From the NCBI RefSeq assembly GCF_013004065.1, contig NZ_CP053084.1:1054001-1118000 (forward strand): a DNA stretch of 64,000 nucleotides. Direction: 5' to 3'. Under the pieces are notes generated by a model that saw only the letters and a list, made by a program, of their open reading frames with translations, was not told where the DNA came from and searched no databases. Source of the stretch: Limnobacter sp. SAORIC-580 (GTDB taxonomy: Bacteria; Pseudomonadota; Gammaproteobacteria; Burkholderiales; Burkholderiaceae_B). The translations under genes and the position numbers were made by a program. Position 1 is the stretch's first letter; each line of letters starts with the position of its first letter. Below, in pieces: positions 45,309 through 53,909 of this stretch.

Positions 45309-46724
45309 TTATCGTTCCAGTACCCAGGTGTCTTTGGTGCCGCCGCCCTGGCTGCTATTCACCACAAGCGATCCTTCTCGCAGTGCCACCCGGCTTAGTC
45401 CACCAGGGATCAGGCTGACTTTGCTGCCCGACAATACAAACGGCCGAAGATCAATGTGGCGGGGGGCCAAGCCCTGTTCTACAAAAGTTGGGCAGGTTGA
45501 CAATGCCAGTGTGGGTTGGGCAATGAATTTTGCAGGGTCTGCAATCAGCTTCTGGCGAAAGTCTTCAATTTGCGCCTTGGTAGATGCCGGGCCCACCAAC
45601 ATGCCGTAGCCGCCTGCGCCGTGCACTTCTTTTACAACCAACTCGGGTAGTTTGGCCAATACTTCTTTCAACTGATCTGGTTTTCGGCATTGCCAGGTAG
45701 GTACGTTTTGAATAATGGGTTCTTCGCTCAAATAAAAACGAATCATGTCGGGCACATAGGGGTAAATCGATTTGTCGTCGGCCACACCGGTACCAATTGC
45801 ATTGGCAAGGGTCACATTGCCTGCCCGGTAAACAGAAAGCAGACCGGGCACGCCAAGTTGTGAATCTTCGCGGAATGCCAGTGGGTCAAGAAAATCGTCA
45901 TCCAGCCTGCGGTAAATAACATCAACACGTTTGGGACCTTGTGTAGTGCGCATGTAAAGCACTTCTTCATCCACAAACATGTCTTTGCCTTCCACCAGTT
46001 CAATGCCCATTTGTTGAGCCAGAAATGCATGTTCGAAATAGGCCGAGTTGTACATGCCCGGTGTCAGTAACACCACGGTGGGGTCGCTGCTGTTTTGGGG
46101 TGAAACCGAACGCAGGTTTTCAAGCAGATTGTCGGGATAATGTTCAACCGGGGCCACGCGATTGCGTGCAAACAGTTCCGGAAACAGGCGCATCATCATT
46201 TTCCGGTTTTCGAGCATGTAGCTAACGCCTGACGGTACGCGCAGGTTGTCCTCGAGTACGTAAAACTCACCCTCACCGGCACGCACTACATCAACGCCCG
46301 CAATGTGGGCGTAGATGTCGCCTGCCACTTTCACACCCTGCATTTCCGGGCGGTATTGTTCGTTGTTGAAAATCTGTTCAGGCGGAATAAGCCCCGTGCC
46401 CAGTATTTTTTGTTCGTTGTAGATGTCTTTCAAAAACATGTTCAAGGCTTGAACACGCTGGCGCAAGCCTGCTTCAAGTGTTTTCCATTCAGACGCTTTA
46501 ATTACCCGCGGCACAATATCGAATGGAATTAACCTTTCGGTACCAGATTCTTCGCCGTACACGGCAAAGGTAATTCCGACCCTTCTGAAAATAAGGTCGG
46601 CTTCCGCACGCTTGTTCTGCAATTTTTCAGAGGATTGCATCTCAAGCCAACGCGAAAAGTCCTGATAATGCGGGCGAACTTCACCGCTTGGCGTGTACAT
46701 TTCGTCGAAGGGTGTTGATGACAT
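45309..46724 (-). CDS. Circularly permuted ATP-grasp protein (cluster 1)
   Basis: A 471-aa protein of the circularly permuted type-2 ATP-grasp family (formerly DUF404/DUF407), predicted to form peptide-like amide bonds using ATP. Characteristic blocks are 'YEHAFLAQQMGIELVEGKDMFV'-type sequence, 'YRRLDDDFLDPLAFREDSQLGVPGLLSVYRAGNVTLANAIGTGVADDK', 'VVKEVHGAGGYGMLVGP' (nucleotide-binding) and the C-terminal 'GGLSRVALREGSLVVNSSQGGGTKDTWVL'. It is the first gene of the cluster-1 operon, upstream of the alpha-E and transglutaminase genes. The substrate is unknown. The matching half of the fusion protein at 60763-63336 is its paralogue. Confidence 0.92.
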   Translation of the reverse strand: MSSTPFDEMYTPSGEVRPHYQDFSRWLEMQSSEKLQNKRAEADLIFRRVGITFAVYGEESGTERLIPFDIVPRVIKASEWKTLEAGLRQRVQALNMFLKDIYNEQKILGTGLIPPEQIFNNEQYRPEMQGVKVAGDIYAHIAGVDVVRAGEGEFYVLEDNLRVPSGVSYMLENRKMMMRLFPELFARNRVAPVEHYPDNLLENLRSVSPQNSSDPTVVLLTPGMYNSAYFEHAFLAQQMGIELVEGKDMFVDEEVLYMRTTQGPKRVDVIYRRLDDDFLDPLAFREDSQLGVPGLLSVYRAGNVTLANAIGTGVADDKSIYPYVPDMIRFYLSEEPIIQNVPTWQCRKPDQLKEVLAKLPELVVKEVHGAGGYGMLVGPASTKAQIEDFRQKLIADPAKFIAQPTLALSTCPTFVEQGLAPRHIDLRPFVLSGSKVSLIPGGLSRVALREGSLVVNSSQGGGTKDTWVLER

Positions 46725-46823
46725 AAGTTGATTATTCCTGTTCTGTGTAGTCTTGAAGTAACAAGAAGCATGCCAAGCGCATGCAGGCTGATTGTGTCGC
46801 GCACAGCCATAAAGTTAACAGTC

Positions 46824-49259
46824 TTAACGACCTTTTGCACCGCTTTCGTGCATGTGCCAGTAACGCTGACGTAGCGCGTGTGCATTGTCCACTTCGGGTT
46901 GGAAGTCCAGGTGCTTAAACCTCCATTTCATTGCACCATTTTGGGCGGTATTCGACCATTGGACGCCCATGGCTTCGTATCGTTCAATCACGGCCTTGTG
47001 CGGGTGACCAAACTGGTTCTCCCAGCCTGCTTGTATCAGTGCATATTCAGGCCGCACGGCTTGAAGAAAGGGCATGGTGGAGGAGGTTTTGGAGCCATGA
47101 TGCGGCACAATCAGAACACGTGATTTCAAGGCATTTGCACCGTGTTGGGTTAGCAATGCTATTTCTGAAATCGCTTCAATGTCGCCGGTCAGCAGCACAC
47201 TGTGATTCGCATTGCTGACTTTTAACACGCAACTTTGATTGTTCTTGGCCAATAATTTTTGGTGTGAATGTGCGGGCGTATCAAGCCCGATTGGTGTGAA
47301 TGTGACGCCATCCCAGGTCCATGGCTTGAGCACGTGGCATTGCGCTGTGTCGCTTTTCAGGGTTTGCGCGAGCAGGTTTAAGCTGTGTTGTTTGTTGATC
47401 GAGGACGCGAACTGTACGGGCGGTGCCTTTTGTAGCAGCAGGGGCGCGCCGCCTGAATGGTCTGCATCATCATGCGACAGCATGAACATATCGGCCCGCC
47501 GATAACCATGCGCTGCCATCCAGGGCAGCACTACACGCCGGGCCGAATCAGCGCGCGCGTTGAACGCAGGGCCTGCATCGTAAATCAGCAGATGGTTTTG
47601 GGTTTGAATGCTGATGGCCGTACCTTGACCGACGTCCATCAAGGTCATCCAGAAATCATGGTGTTCGGGCCTTGGCGGTGGAAGTAGAAGCAGGGCAATC
47701 AGCGTGATTCCTGTCCACCTTGGAATCAGCCCCGCCGGCAGAATCAAAATCAAGCAACCCAAGCCCACCAAGCCATTGACCCACCATGGCTGGTTGTGTA
47801 TCGGCAAAGTGGCCCAACTCAATTCATTGAAGAACACAAGCCACTCGCGTTGCAGCGAAAGACTGTTGCCCGCAAGCCAAAGCAACACGGGCTGCTGTGT
47901 AAGCCCACCGAGCAGAGCCAGTGGCGTGCTCACGAAACTCATCCATGGAATGGACAGGGCATTGGCCAAGGGGCTGATCAGCGACTGCTGGTTAAACAGC
48001 ATCGCGCAGGGCAGTACCAATCCGATGGTCACCGTGTATTGGGCTTTCACTGCGTTGGCGATGAATTCATGCTTCGGTTTGATGAAGTGGTAGTGTCCCT
48101 GTGTCACGAAAATAAGGACTGCCACGGCACCGAAAGAGAGAATGAAGCCCGTATCCAGCACAGCCCAGTTGTCAAAGGCAAGGGTTAAAAACAAGGCGAG
48201 AAAAAAGGTGTCCCAACTGCTTTGCATGCCACCACGTACTTGCCCAACAAACAACGCAAACAACATGAACACCGTGCGTTGGGCTGGCACTCCCCAGCCT
48301 GCAACCAGGCCGTACAACACTGCAAACAGCAATCCAAATGCGCTACCTGCCAAAGGGGCCGGTACGCGAAGGCACAACCGGGTTGATCGACGCCAAAGCG
48401 CGCCGAAAAGTTTGCCTGCAAGCATGGCGAACAGGGTAATGTGCAAACCGGAAATGGCAACCAAATGTGCAATGCCAGTGGCGCTGAACATTTCCCGATC
48501 CTCTGGGCTGATCAGGCCTTGATCACCCACCACCATTGCTAGCACCAAGGCTTGCTCAGGGTGGCTTTGTAAAGCAGTGACGATCGTGCCTGCAATCTGT
48601 AGGCGTGCCCGTTCCATCCAGACCAGCGGGTTCAATGTGGTTTGTTCAGGCAGTTGTTCAAGCTTGCTTTTGAATTGAGCTGTGCCCGCAATTCGGTTGG
48701 CAAACCAGTGGCGATGAACATCAAAACCTTCCAGTTGCAAAGGCGCCTTGGGCGATTTGATGCGAACGGTTGCCCGAAAATACTCGCCTGGCTGAAGCGC
48801 TCGATACGTAGATACCGTTTCGACAAAATTTTGCAAGCGTGCACCTGTGACCAGGCATTGTGTCGCAACCGCATGGTCTCGCGGCGTGTGTTCGATCAAC
48901 CAGGTTTGTGCGTTGTTGTCGCGAAACGCTTTTTCAAGAAGCCGAAATTCAGATTGAATGGTTTGCTTGTTGCAGGCCAGGGGCACTTGCGCTTGTTGAT
49001 GTGCGGCGGCCTGAATGCCTGTACAAAGCTGCGCCATCGCAAAACCCAGAATGAACCAGCCTAGTTTTTCAGTGGCTTGTCGACTGACTCCGCCCCGAAT
49101 ACCCAACAACAGGAAAACTGCCGACCAAGCGAATAAAATGACGCTTTTTTCGCCGAAAGTGTCAAAGGCCATGCTCCAAATCCATGGCAGCGTGGCTTGG
49201 CCGTGAAACAGCAAAAGGCTAAGCAGGTAGGCTGTGGTGAACAGCGGCAGGGAAGGCAC
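46824..49259 (-). CDS. comEC: DNA internalisation competence protein ComEC/Rec2
   Basis: An 811-aa inner-membrane channel for single-stranded DNA uptake in natural transformation. The N-terminal part has hydrophobic segments and a DUF4131-like domain. The central 'Competence' domain starts near 230 ('ATGIAHLVAISGLHITLFAMLAG'), and the C-terminal metallo-beta-lactamase-like domain (about 540-790) has 'LMDVGQGTAISIQ', 'LSHDDADHSGG' and 'LLTGDIEAISE'. All three parts are intact, so the protein is probably functional, though other competence genes are not in this window. Confidence 0.93.
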   Translation of the reverse strand: MPSLPLFTTAYLLSLLLFHGQATLPWIWSMAFDTFGEKSVILFAWSAVFLLLGIRGGVSRQATEKLGWFILGFAMAQLCTGIQAAAHQQAQVPLACNKQTIQSEFRLLEKAFRDNNAQTWLIEHTPRDHAVATQCLVTGARLQNFVETVSTYRALQPGEYFRATVRIKSPKAPLQLEGFDVHRHWFANRIAGTAQFKSKLEQLPEQTTLNPLVWMERARLQIAGTIVTALQSHPEQALVLAMVVGDQGLISPEDREMFSATGIAHLVAISGLHITLFAMLAGKLFGALWRRSTRLCLRVPAPLAGSAFGLLFAVLYGLVAGWGVPAQRTVFMLFALFVGQVRGGMQSSWDTFFLALFLTLAFDNWAVLDTGFILSFGAVAVLIFVTQGHYHFIKPKHEFIANAVKAQYTVTIGLVLPCAMLFNQQSLISPLANALSIPWMSFVSTPLALLGGLTQQPVLLWLAGNSLSLQREWLVFFNELSWATLPIHNQPWWVNGLVGLGCLILILPAGLIPRWTGITLIALLLLPPPRPEHHDFWMTLMDVGQGTAISIQTQNHLLIYDAGPAFNARADSARRVVLPWMAAHGYRRADMFMLSHDDADHSGGAPLLLQKAPPVQFASSINKQHSLNLLAQTLKSDTAQCHVLKPWTWDGVTFTPIGLDTPAHSHQKLLAKNNQSCVLKVSNANHSVLLTGDIEAISEIALLTQHGANALKSRVLIVPHHGSKTSSTMPFLQAVRPEYALIQAGWENQFGHPHKAVIERYEAMGVQWSNTAQNGAMKWRFKHLDFQPEVDNAHALRQRYWHMHESGAKGR

Positions 49260-49349
49260 AACTTGAATTTGATGTGGACGCAGTTTTGCAAGCGTGCACC
49301 AATGCGCGTACGTTCACCAATGATGAACACGACCGGGTGATGCCTTTGG

Positions 49350-50135
49350 TTAGCCATGAAGGGCCAGGGCGGGCAAAACCCGCTGCGCGTTCAATTGTGT
49401 TTGCCTGGAGAGTACTTCCACGCTTGACTGACGCAGTTCAGCGATTGTTTCTGCAATTCTTGGCAAATGTTCGGGCGCATTGCGTTGTTTGTTGATCCAC
49501 TCCGGCGCAATGTCTGGCCCATCAGTTTCAAGTACCATGGCGTCTTCTGGCAGTTTGGCGGCCAATCTACGCAACTGTAGTGCCCGAGTAAAGGTACTGG
49601 CACCGCCAAATCCAAGACACATGTTCAAGTTCAGAAAATGATCCGCTTGCTGAAAGCTGCCGTTGAATGCGTGGGCAATGCCGCTGCGTGGTTTGTAAAT
49701 TCGAAGGCCTTTTAAAACGGGGTCTTGCGCTTTGCGAACATGCATCACTACCGGCACATCGAAATCACGGGCCAATTTGAGCTGTGCATGAAAAAATTGA
49801 ACCTGTTTGTCCCAGTTCAAGCCAGGCACAAAGCCATCGAGTCCTATCTCTCCCAAACCCGCGAATTTTGAGTCGTCGATCGAGGCCTGAATTTTTTGCT
49901 TTAAAGTCAGCAGGTCTTCTTCTTTGGCTTTGTCGACAAACATGGGGTGTATACCTAGGCAATACACTGCACCCGGGATGCTGTGAGCCAGGCTTTTTAC
50001 CTCATCAAAATTGAAAGCGCCCACGGCGGGCAATACAAACCGGGTAACATGCAATTCACGCGCACGTTGAACCACCGCGAGGCGATCGCTGTCGTATTCA
50101 GAAGCATCAAGATGAAGGTGCGTGTCGGTCCACAT
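49350..50135 (-). CDS. TatD family metal-dependent hydrolase
   Basis: A 261-aa TatD-family amidohydrolase-fold enzyme; the family includes metal-dependent DNases. Ligand motifs are 'TDTHLHLD' at the N-terminus, 'GEIGLD' near 95, 'VVMHVRKA' near 130, 'IAHAFNGSF' near 155 and 'LETDGPDI' near 205. The short form and 'HAFNGS' wording are closest to YjjV-like members. It lies between comEC and the divergent DUF2062 gene. Substrate in this organism unknown; a DNA-processing role near comEC is suggestive only. Confidence 0.9.
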   Translation of the reverse strand: MWTDTHLHLDASEYDSDRLAVVQRARELHVTRFVLPAVGAFNFDEVKSLAHSIPGAVYCLGIHPMFVDKAKEEDLLTLKQKIQASIDDSKFAGLGEIGLDGFVPGLNWDKQVQFFHAQLKLARDFDVPVVMHVRKAQDPVLKGLRIYKPRSGIAHAFNGSFQQADHFLNLNMCLGFGGASTFTRALQLRRLAAKLPEDAMVLETDGPDIAPEWINKQRNAPEHLPRIAETIAELRQSSVEVLSRQTQLNAQRVLPALALHG

Positions 50136-50150
50136 ACTTTAAAGTTTGCC

Positions 50151-50708
50151 ATGTTTCGTCGGAAAATTCGCAAGTACCTTCCCACTGTCGACCACTTCGA
50201 GCGTTTGCCTTGGGCTCGGCCGTTCAAGCGCTTCCTCGGGCATCCCAATATTTGGGCGTTGAATCGAAAAAGCATTGCGGGCGGGGTGGCTGCGGGTTTG
50301 TTCTGTGGGCTAATTCCCGGACCCTTTCAAATTTTTGGCTCTCTCATTTGGGTGTTGGTTGCCAAAGTCAATTTGCCGGTGGCCTTTGCGGTTACCTTGT
50401 ACACCAACCCGCTCACCATTGTGCCGCTGTATTTGATCGCTGTTGCTTACGGACAGTTTTTATTAGGGGAAATTGGCGAGGCCAATATGCAGCCCTTGCC
50501 GCAATGGAACTGGTCAGCGTGGGGTGATTCCACCCACGCGATGGTGGACTGGATGTTGTCTATGGGCCCTTCGCTGGCGGTTGGTTTGCCCGCACTGATG
50601 GTGACTTTGTCGATACTCGGATATTTCAGTGTGCGTTTGGCCTGGAACATTGGTGTTCGAATTGCTGTGGTTCGCAGGCGCAGGCGGAATCTCTCCGCCA
50701 TTCGCTAA
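50151..50708 (+). CDS. DUF2062 membrane protein
   Basis: A 185-aa membrane protein of the DUF2062 family. 'SIAGGVAAGLFCGLIPGPFQIFGS' near residue 40 is the family signature, with further hydrophobic segments at about 60-105 ('VAFAVTLYTNPLTIVPLYLIAVAYGQFLLG') and 140-170. The C-terminus is arginine-rich, so it is probably cytoplasmic. I chose ATG at 50151 ('MFRRKIRKYLP'); the longer frame from 49983 runs through the divergent tatD start and is not conserved. Function unknown; in betaproteobacteria it often stands near comEC and lol genes, as here. Confidence 0.88.
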   Translation: MFRRKIRKYLPTVDHFERLPWARPFKRFLGHPNIWALNRKSIAGGVAAGLFCGLIPGPFQIFGSLIWVLVAKVNLPVAFAVTLYTNPLTIVPLYLIAVAYGQFLLGEIGEANMQPLPQWNWSAWGDSTHAMVDWMLSMGPSLAVGLPALMVTLSILGYFSVRLAWNIGVRIAVVRRRRRNLSAIR

Positions 50709-50718
50709 CCCAGCTAAT

Positions 50719-51408
50719 TCATTCCGCTTTCAGTTCACCTTTCTCAAGACGCAACACCTTGCTGCATTTGCGGGCCAGTTCCATGGAATGCGTCACGATA
50801 ATCAAGGCTGATTTGTTGGCCGCCTTGCTGTGAATCAGGCTTTCAAACACTTGGTCGGCGGTGTCCTGGTCCAGATTACCCGTGGGTTCGTCGGCCAAAA
50901 TGGCTTTCGGATTGGTCACCATGGCGCGGGCAATCGCCACGCGTTGGCGTTCACCACCGGACAATTCCGCGGGGCGATGGTTCAGCCTGTGCTCCAAGCC
51001 AAATTGTTTCAGCAGCACCGCACTTTTTTCACGGGCCACCTGTTTGTTCTCACCGCCAATGCGAAGGGCCATGGCCACATTGTCCAGCGCATGGAATTCG
51101 GGCAGCAAATGGTGAAACTGGTAAATGAAGCCCAGGGTTTTGTTGCGTTCCATGCCCAGTTTGCGAACAGACCATGGCTCGATGGCCTGGCCCGCCCAAA
51201 GCACTGAACCGCTGTCGGCTTTTTCAAGACCACCCAGCACATGCAGCAAGGTACTTTTACCCGCACCAGAGGCACCCACAATCGCGACGGTTTCGCCAGC
51301 CTGCACTTGAAAGTTCAGGTTTTTGATGACCTGCGTGGCTTGGTCATTCGCAGTGATCCCCTTGAATGCCTTGCTGAGGTTTTTGGTTTCCAGAACAACA
51401 TTACTCAT
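50719..51408 (-). CDS. lolD: Lipoprotein-releasing system ATP-binding protein LolD
   Basis: LolD powers extraction of outer-membrane lipoproteins from the inner membrane. Walker A '[11 protein letters not shown]', signature '[15 protein letters not shown]' and Walker B '[12 protein letters not shown]' are intact; '[22 protein letters not shown]' is typical of LolD. ATG at 51408 gives 229 aa and overlaps the end of the lolC-type gene by 8 bases, so the two are translationally coupled. The frame is open to 51444, but those residues fall within the neighbour's coding sequence. Confidence 0.95.
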   Translation of the reverse strand: MSNVVLETKNLSKAFKGITANDQATQVIKNLNFQVQAGETVAIVGASGAGKSTLLHVLGGLEKADSGSVLWAGQAIEPWSVRKLGMERNKTLGFIYQFHHLLPEFHALDNVAMALRIGGENKQVAREKSAVLLKQFGLEHRLNHRPAELSGGERQRVAIARAMVTNPKAILADEPTGNLDQDTADQVFESLIHSKAANKSALIIVTHSMELARKCSKVLRLEKGELKAE

Positions 51409-52657
51409 AACGCAGGGCCTCCGCAGGTTCGGCACGCGATGCACGCCAGCTTGGGTAAATGGTGCTGAGCACGCTGAGTACCAAGGCCACGGTTACGATG
51501 GTGACCACATCGCTTGCGCGAGGGTCGGAAGGCAACTGGCTGATGAAGTAAATTGATTTTGGCAAAAACTCAACGCTGAGCGCCCGTTCAATGGCGGGCA
51601 CAATTGTGCCCAAATTAATGGCAAGCAACCAACCTGCTGTTACACCCAAGAAAGTACCGATCCAGCCGACCAGTGCACCTTGCAACATGAAAATTCGCTG
51701 AATGGCAAACGGACTGGCGCCCAAGGTACGCAGAATGGCGATTTCCCCGCGCTTGTCTTTCACGGTCATGACCAGCATTGACACAAGGTTAAATGCGGCT
51801 ACCGCAATAATCAGGGTCAAGATAATGAACATCATGCGTTTTTCGGTTTGTACCGCGGCAAACCAGGTGCGGTTTTGCACCGACCAATCGCGAACCCACA
51901 CCGTGGGTGGCAATTGGCGTTCAATGTCGCGGGCGACAAACGGCGCTGCATCCATGTCGTTCAACTTCACGCGAATACCGGTTGGTCCAAGGCTGCGGTA
52001 AAAGCGGGCAGCGTCGTCGAGGTTCATCAACACCAGGCCGCTGTCGTACTCATAGTGGCCGGTGCTCACCAATGCGGTAATTTCGAATGCTTTCAGGCGC
52101 GGAATCATGCCGGCGGGCGTCATTTGGCCGGAAGGAGCAATCAGCGTGATGCGGTCACCCACGCTGACTCCAATTTGTTTGGCCAACTCGATCCCCAGCA
52201 CCACGCGGAATTCGCCTGCTTGCAAGTTGCTCAGGCTTCCGGAAATGACTTCTTTGAAATCAGATACTTCGCGTTCCTGGGCAGGGTCGATGCCACGAAC
52301 AATGGCAGGGCGCAGAAGATCGCCGTGCGCCAGCATGCTTTCGCCAGCGACATAGGGCGCAGCACCAATCACTTTGGGGTTGGCCGCCTTGATTGCACCG
52401 ACCAAGGCCTCGGGGTTGTCAAAGCCCTCTTGGGGCGCCAGTACCTCGATGTGTGCAATCACCGACAGCATGCGATCGCGCACCTCTTTTTGAAAGCCGT
52501 TCATGACGGACAACACCACGATCAGCGCTGCGACACCAAGCCCAATGCCAGCCATGGACAATCCGGAAATAAAGGAAATGAATTTGTCACGGCTTCTATG
52601 GCCACCACCGCGCACATAGCGCAGTGCAATTTCAACATCAAAGGGTAAACTAATCAC
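51401..52657 (-). CDS. lolC: Lipoprotein-releasing system permease LolC/LolE
   Basis: The transmembrane subunit of the LolCDE lipoprotein exporter. It has an N-terminal helix ('FISFISGLSMAGIGLGVAALIVVLSVMNGF'), a large periplasmic domain (about 60-260) and three C-terminal helices from about 285, with FtsX-like character ('GEIAILRTLGASPFAIQRIFMLQGALVGWIGTFLG'). Only one permease gene is present, so it probably works as a homodimer (the LolF-type arrangement) with LolD, unless a second gene lies elsewhere. GTG at 52657 is preceded by GGGA; TTG at 52678 is the alternative. Divergent from the rpfE-like gene. Confidence 0.92.
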   Translation of the reverse strand: MISLPFDVEIALRYVRGGGHRSRDKFISFISGLSMAGIGLGVAALIVVLSVMNGFQKEVRDRMLSVIAHIEVLAPQEGFDNPEALVGAIKAANPKVIGAAPYVAGESMLAHGDLLRPAIVRGIDPAQEREVSDFKEVISGSLSNLQAGEFRVVLGIELAKQIGVSVGDRITLIAPSGQMTPAGMIPRLKAFEITALVSTGHYEYDSGLVLMNLDDAARFYRSLGPTGIRVKLNDMDAAPFVARDIERQLPPTVWVRDWSVQNRTWFAAVQTEKRMMFIILTLIIAVAAFNLVSMLVMTVKDKRGEIAILRTLGASPFAIQRIFMLQGALVGWIGTFLGVTAGWLLAINLGTIVPAIERALSVEFLPKSIYFISQLPSDPRASDVVTIVTVALVLSVLSTIYPSWRASRAEPAEALRYE

Positions 52658-52715
52658 AAATTGTCCCGAATTGTTCAAATGCGCTCTTGAAGTTTCAAGG
52701 CGCTCTCATTGTAGT

Positions 52716-53909
52716 GTGAATAAAACCGTGTCCAAACCTAGCAATGCGCCTTTGTGGGTGTTCGTTCCCAACATTCTTGTGCCCGAAATGGCGCTGGAAC
52801 GCCTGTCTGCCAATTCGCGGGCCCAGTCTTTTGCGGGCCTGCCAGCCGGTTTGTTACAAACCATGGCCCGAAACGCTGCGCCTGAATATCAAAATGCCGA
52901 TGGGCTGGACCGTATCGAAGCCTGGCTGATGCGCTACTTGGATTCCCAAGCGCAAGCAAAGTTCGACCAGTACCCGGCCTGGGCCATGCTTGAAATGCCC
53001 AAGCTTGAGGCCGACGCAGCGCAAGTAACGCCTTTCACCCGGTTTTGGAGCACGGTTGGGTGTCTTGAAATTGAGCGGGATGGTGTGCGTTTTTCGCCGC
53101 CCGAGGTATTGCTGGTGGGCCAGTCTGACCTGGATGCCTTCTGGAACGTGGTGATGCCCCTGTTGCAGCAACACGGTTGGACATTCAACACACCGGCAGG
53201 TTTTCACAGCCTGCTCAGCAACCCGACGCCAGTGCCTATGGAACAGGCGTCGCCCTGGTCGGTGCAGGGTATTCGATTGACGGACTACCTGCCCATGAAC
53301 CATGAATGCAGCGACTGGCGGCGCATGTGGCTGAATATGCAGGTGGAGTTGCACAACGCCGAATTCAACAAGGTTCGCGAAGCCAAGGGTTTGAAGCCCC
53401 TGAATGCGTTGTGGTTTTGGGGTGGCGGTGAGGCTTGGCAAACCGATGTCGCCTTGCCACGTGTGAAATCCGTTTCCGAAGACGGTGTATTTGATGCCGT
53501 AAAAATGACCGATGGCGCAGATGAGGCCGTGAATCGATTTGTGTTCTGGACCCAACTGTTAAGTCAGCTTGGTACGGGCACGGATGTAAAACCCGACCAT
53601 GTCTACTGCGTGAACTTTCAAGGTTGGGGCGGCAATATTGGCGTGTTCAAACTGCTGGAAAGCGAGGTGCTGCAACCCATGCGCCTGGCCGGTCTGGCCT
53701 TCAACTGGGTGCTGTTGGGCAACAATGGCTGGAAAACTTTAAAAAGCAACTGGATGAATCGATTCAAGTTTTGGCAAAACAAACCCGATTGGGCCTTACT
53801 GGGCGAGCCTGAAATGCAGGAAGGTCCTTCCGAGGAAGACCTTCAAGCCGCTTGGCAACAGGGTCAGCGAGACCAAGACAGCATTCAGGCTGAATGGGAG
53901 GGCCGGTAA
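52716..53909 (+). CDS. RpfE-like conserved protein
   Basis: A protein of about 397 aa, conserved in betaproteobacteria and xanthomonads next to recJ; in Xanthomonas the corresponding gene is called rpfE. Some databases liken such proteins to cofactor-independent phosphoglycerate mutase, from the C-terminal alkaline-phosphatase-like part, but I see no complete metal-binding set. Blocks include 'LWVFVPNILVPEMALERL', 'LNALWFWGGGEAW' and 'HVYCVNFQGWGGNIGVFK'. No signal peptide or membrane segment. It overlaps recJ by one base (TAATG), so the two form an operon. The start is uncertain: GTG at 52716 or 52728, with the frame open to 52671. Function unknown. Confidence 0.78.
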   Translation: MNKTVSKPSNAPLWVFVPNILVPEMALERLSANSRAQSFAGLPAGLLQTMARNAAPEYQNADGLDRIEAWLMRYLDSQAQAKFDQYPAWAMLEMPKLEADAAQVTPFTRFWSTVGCLEIERDGVRFSPPEVLLVGQSDLDAFWNVVMPLLQQHGWTFNTPAGFHSLLSNPTPVPMEQASPWSVQGIRLTDYLPMNHECSDWRRMWLNMQVELHNAEFNKVREAKGLKPLNALWFWGGGEAWQTDVALPRVKSVSEDGVFDAVKMTDGADEAVNRFVFWTQLLSQLGTGTDVKPDHVYCVNFQGWGGNIGVFKLLESEVLQPMRLAGLAFNWVLLGNNGWKTLKSNWMNRFKFWQNKPDWALLGEPEMQEGPSEEDLQAAWQQGQRDQDSIQAEWEGR

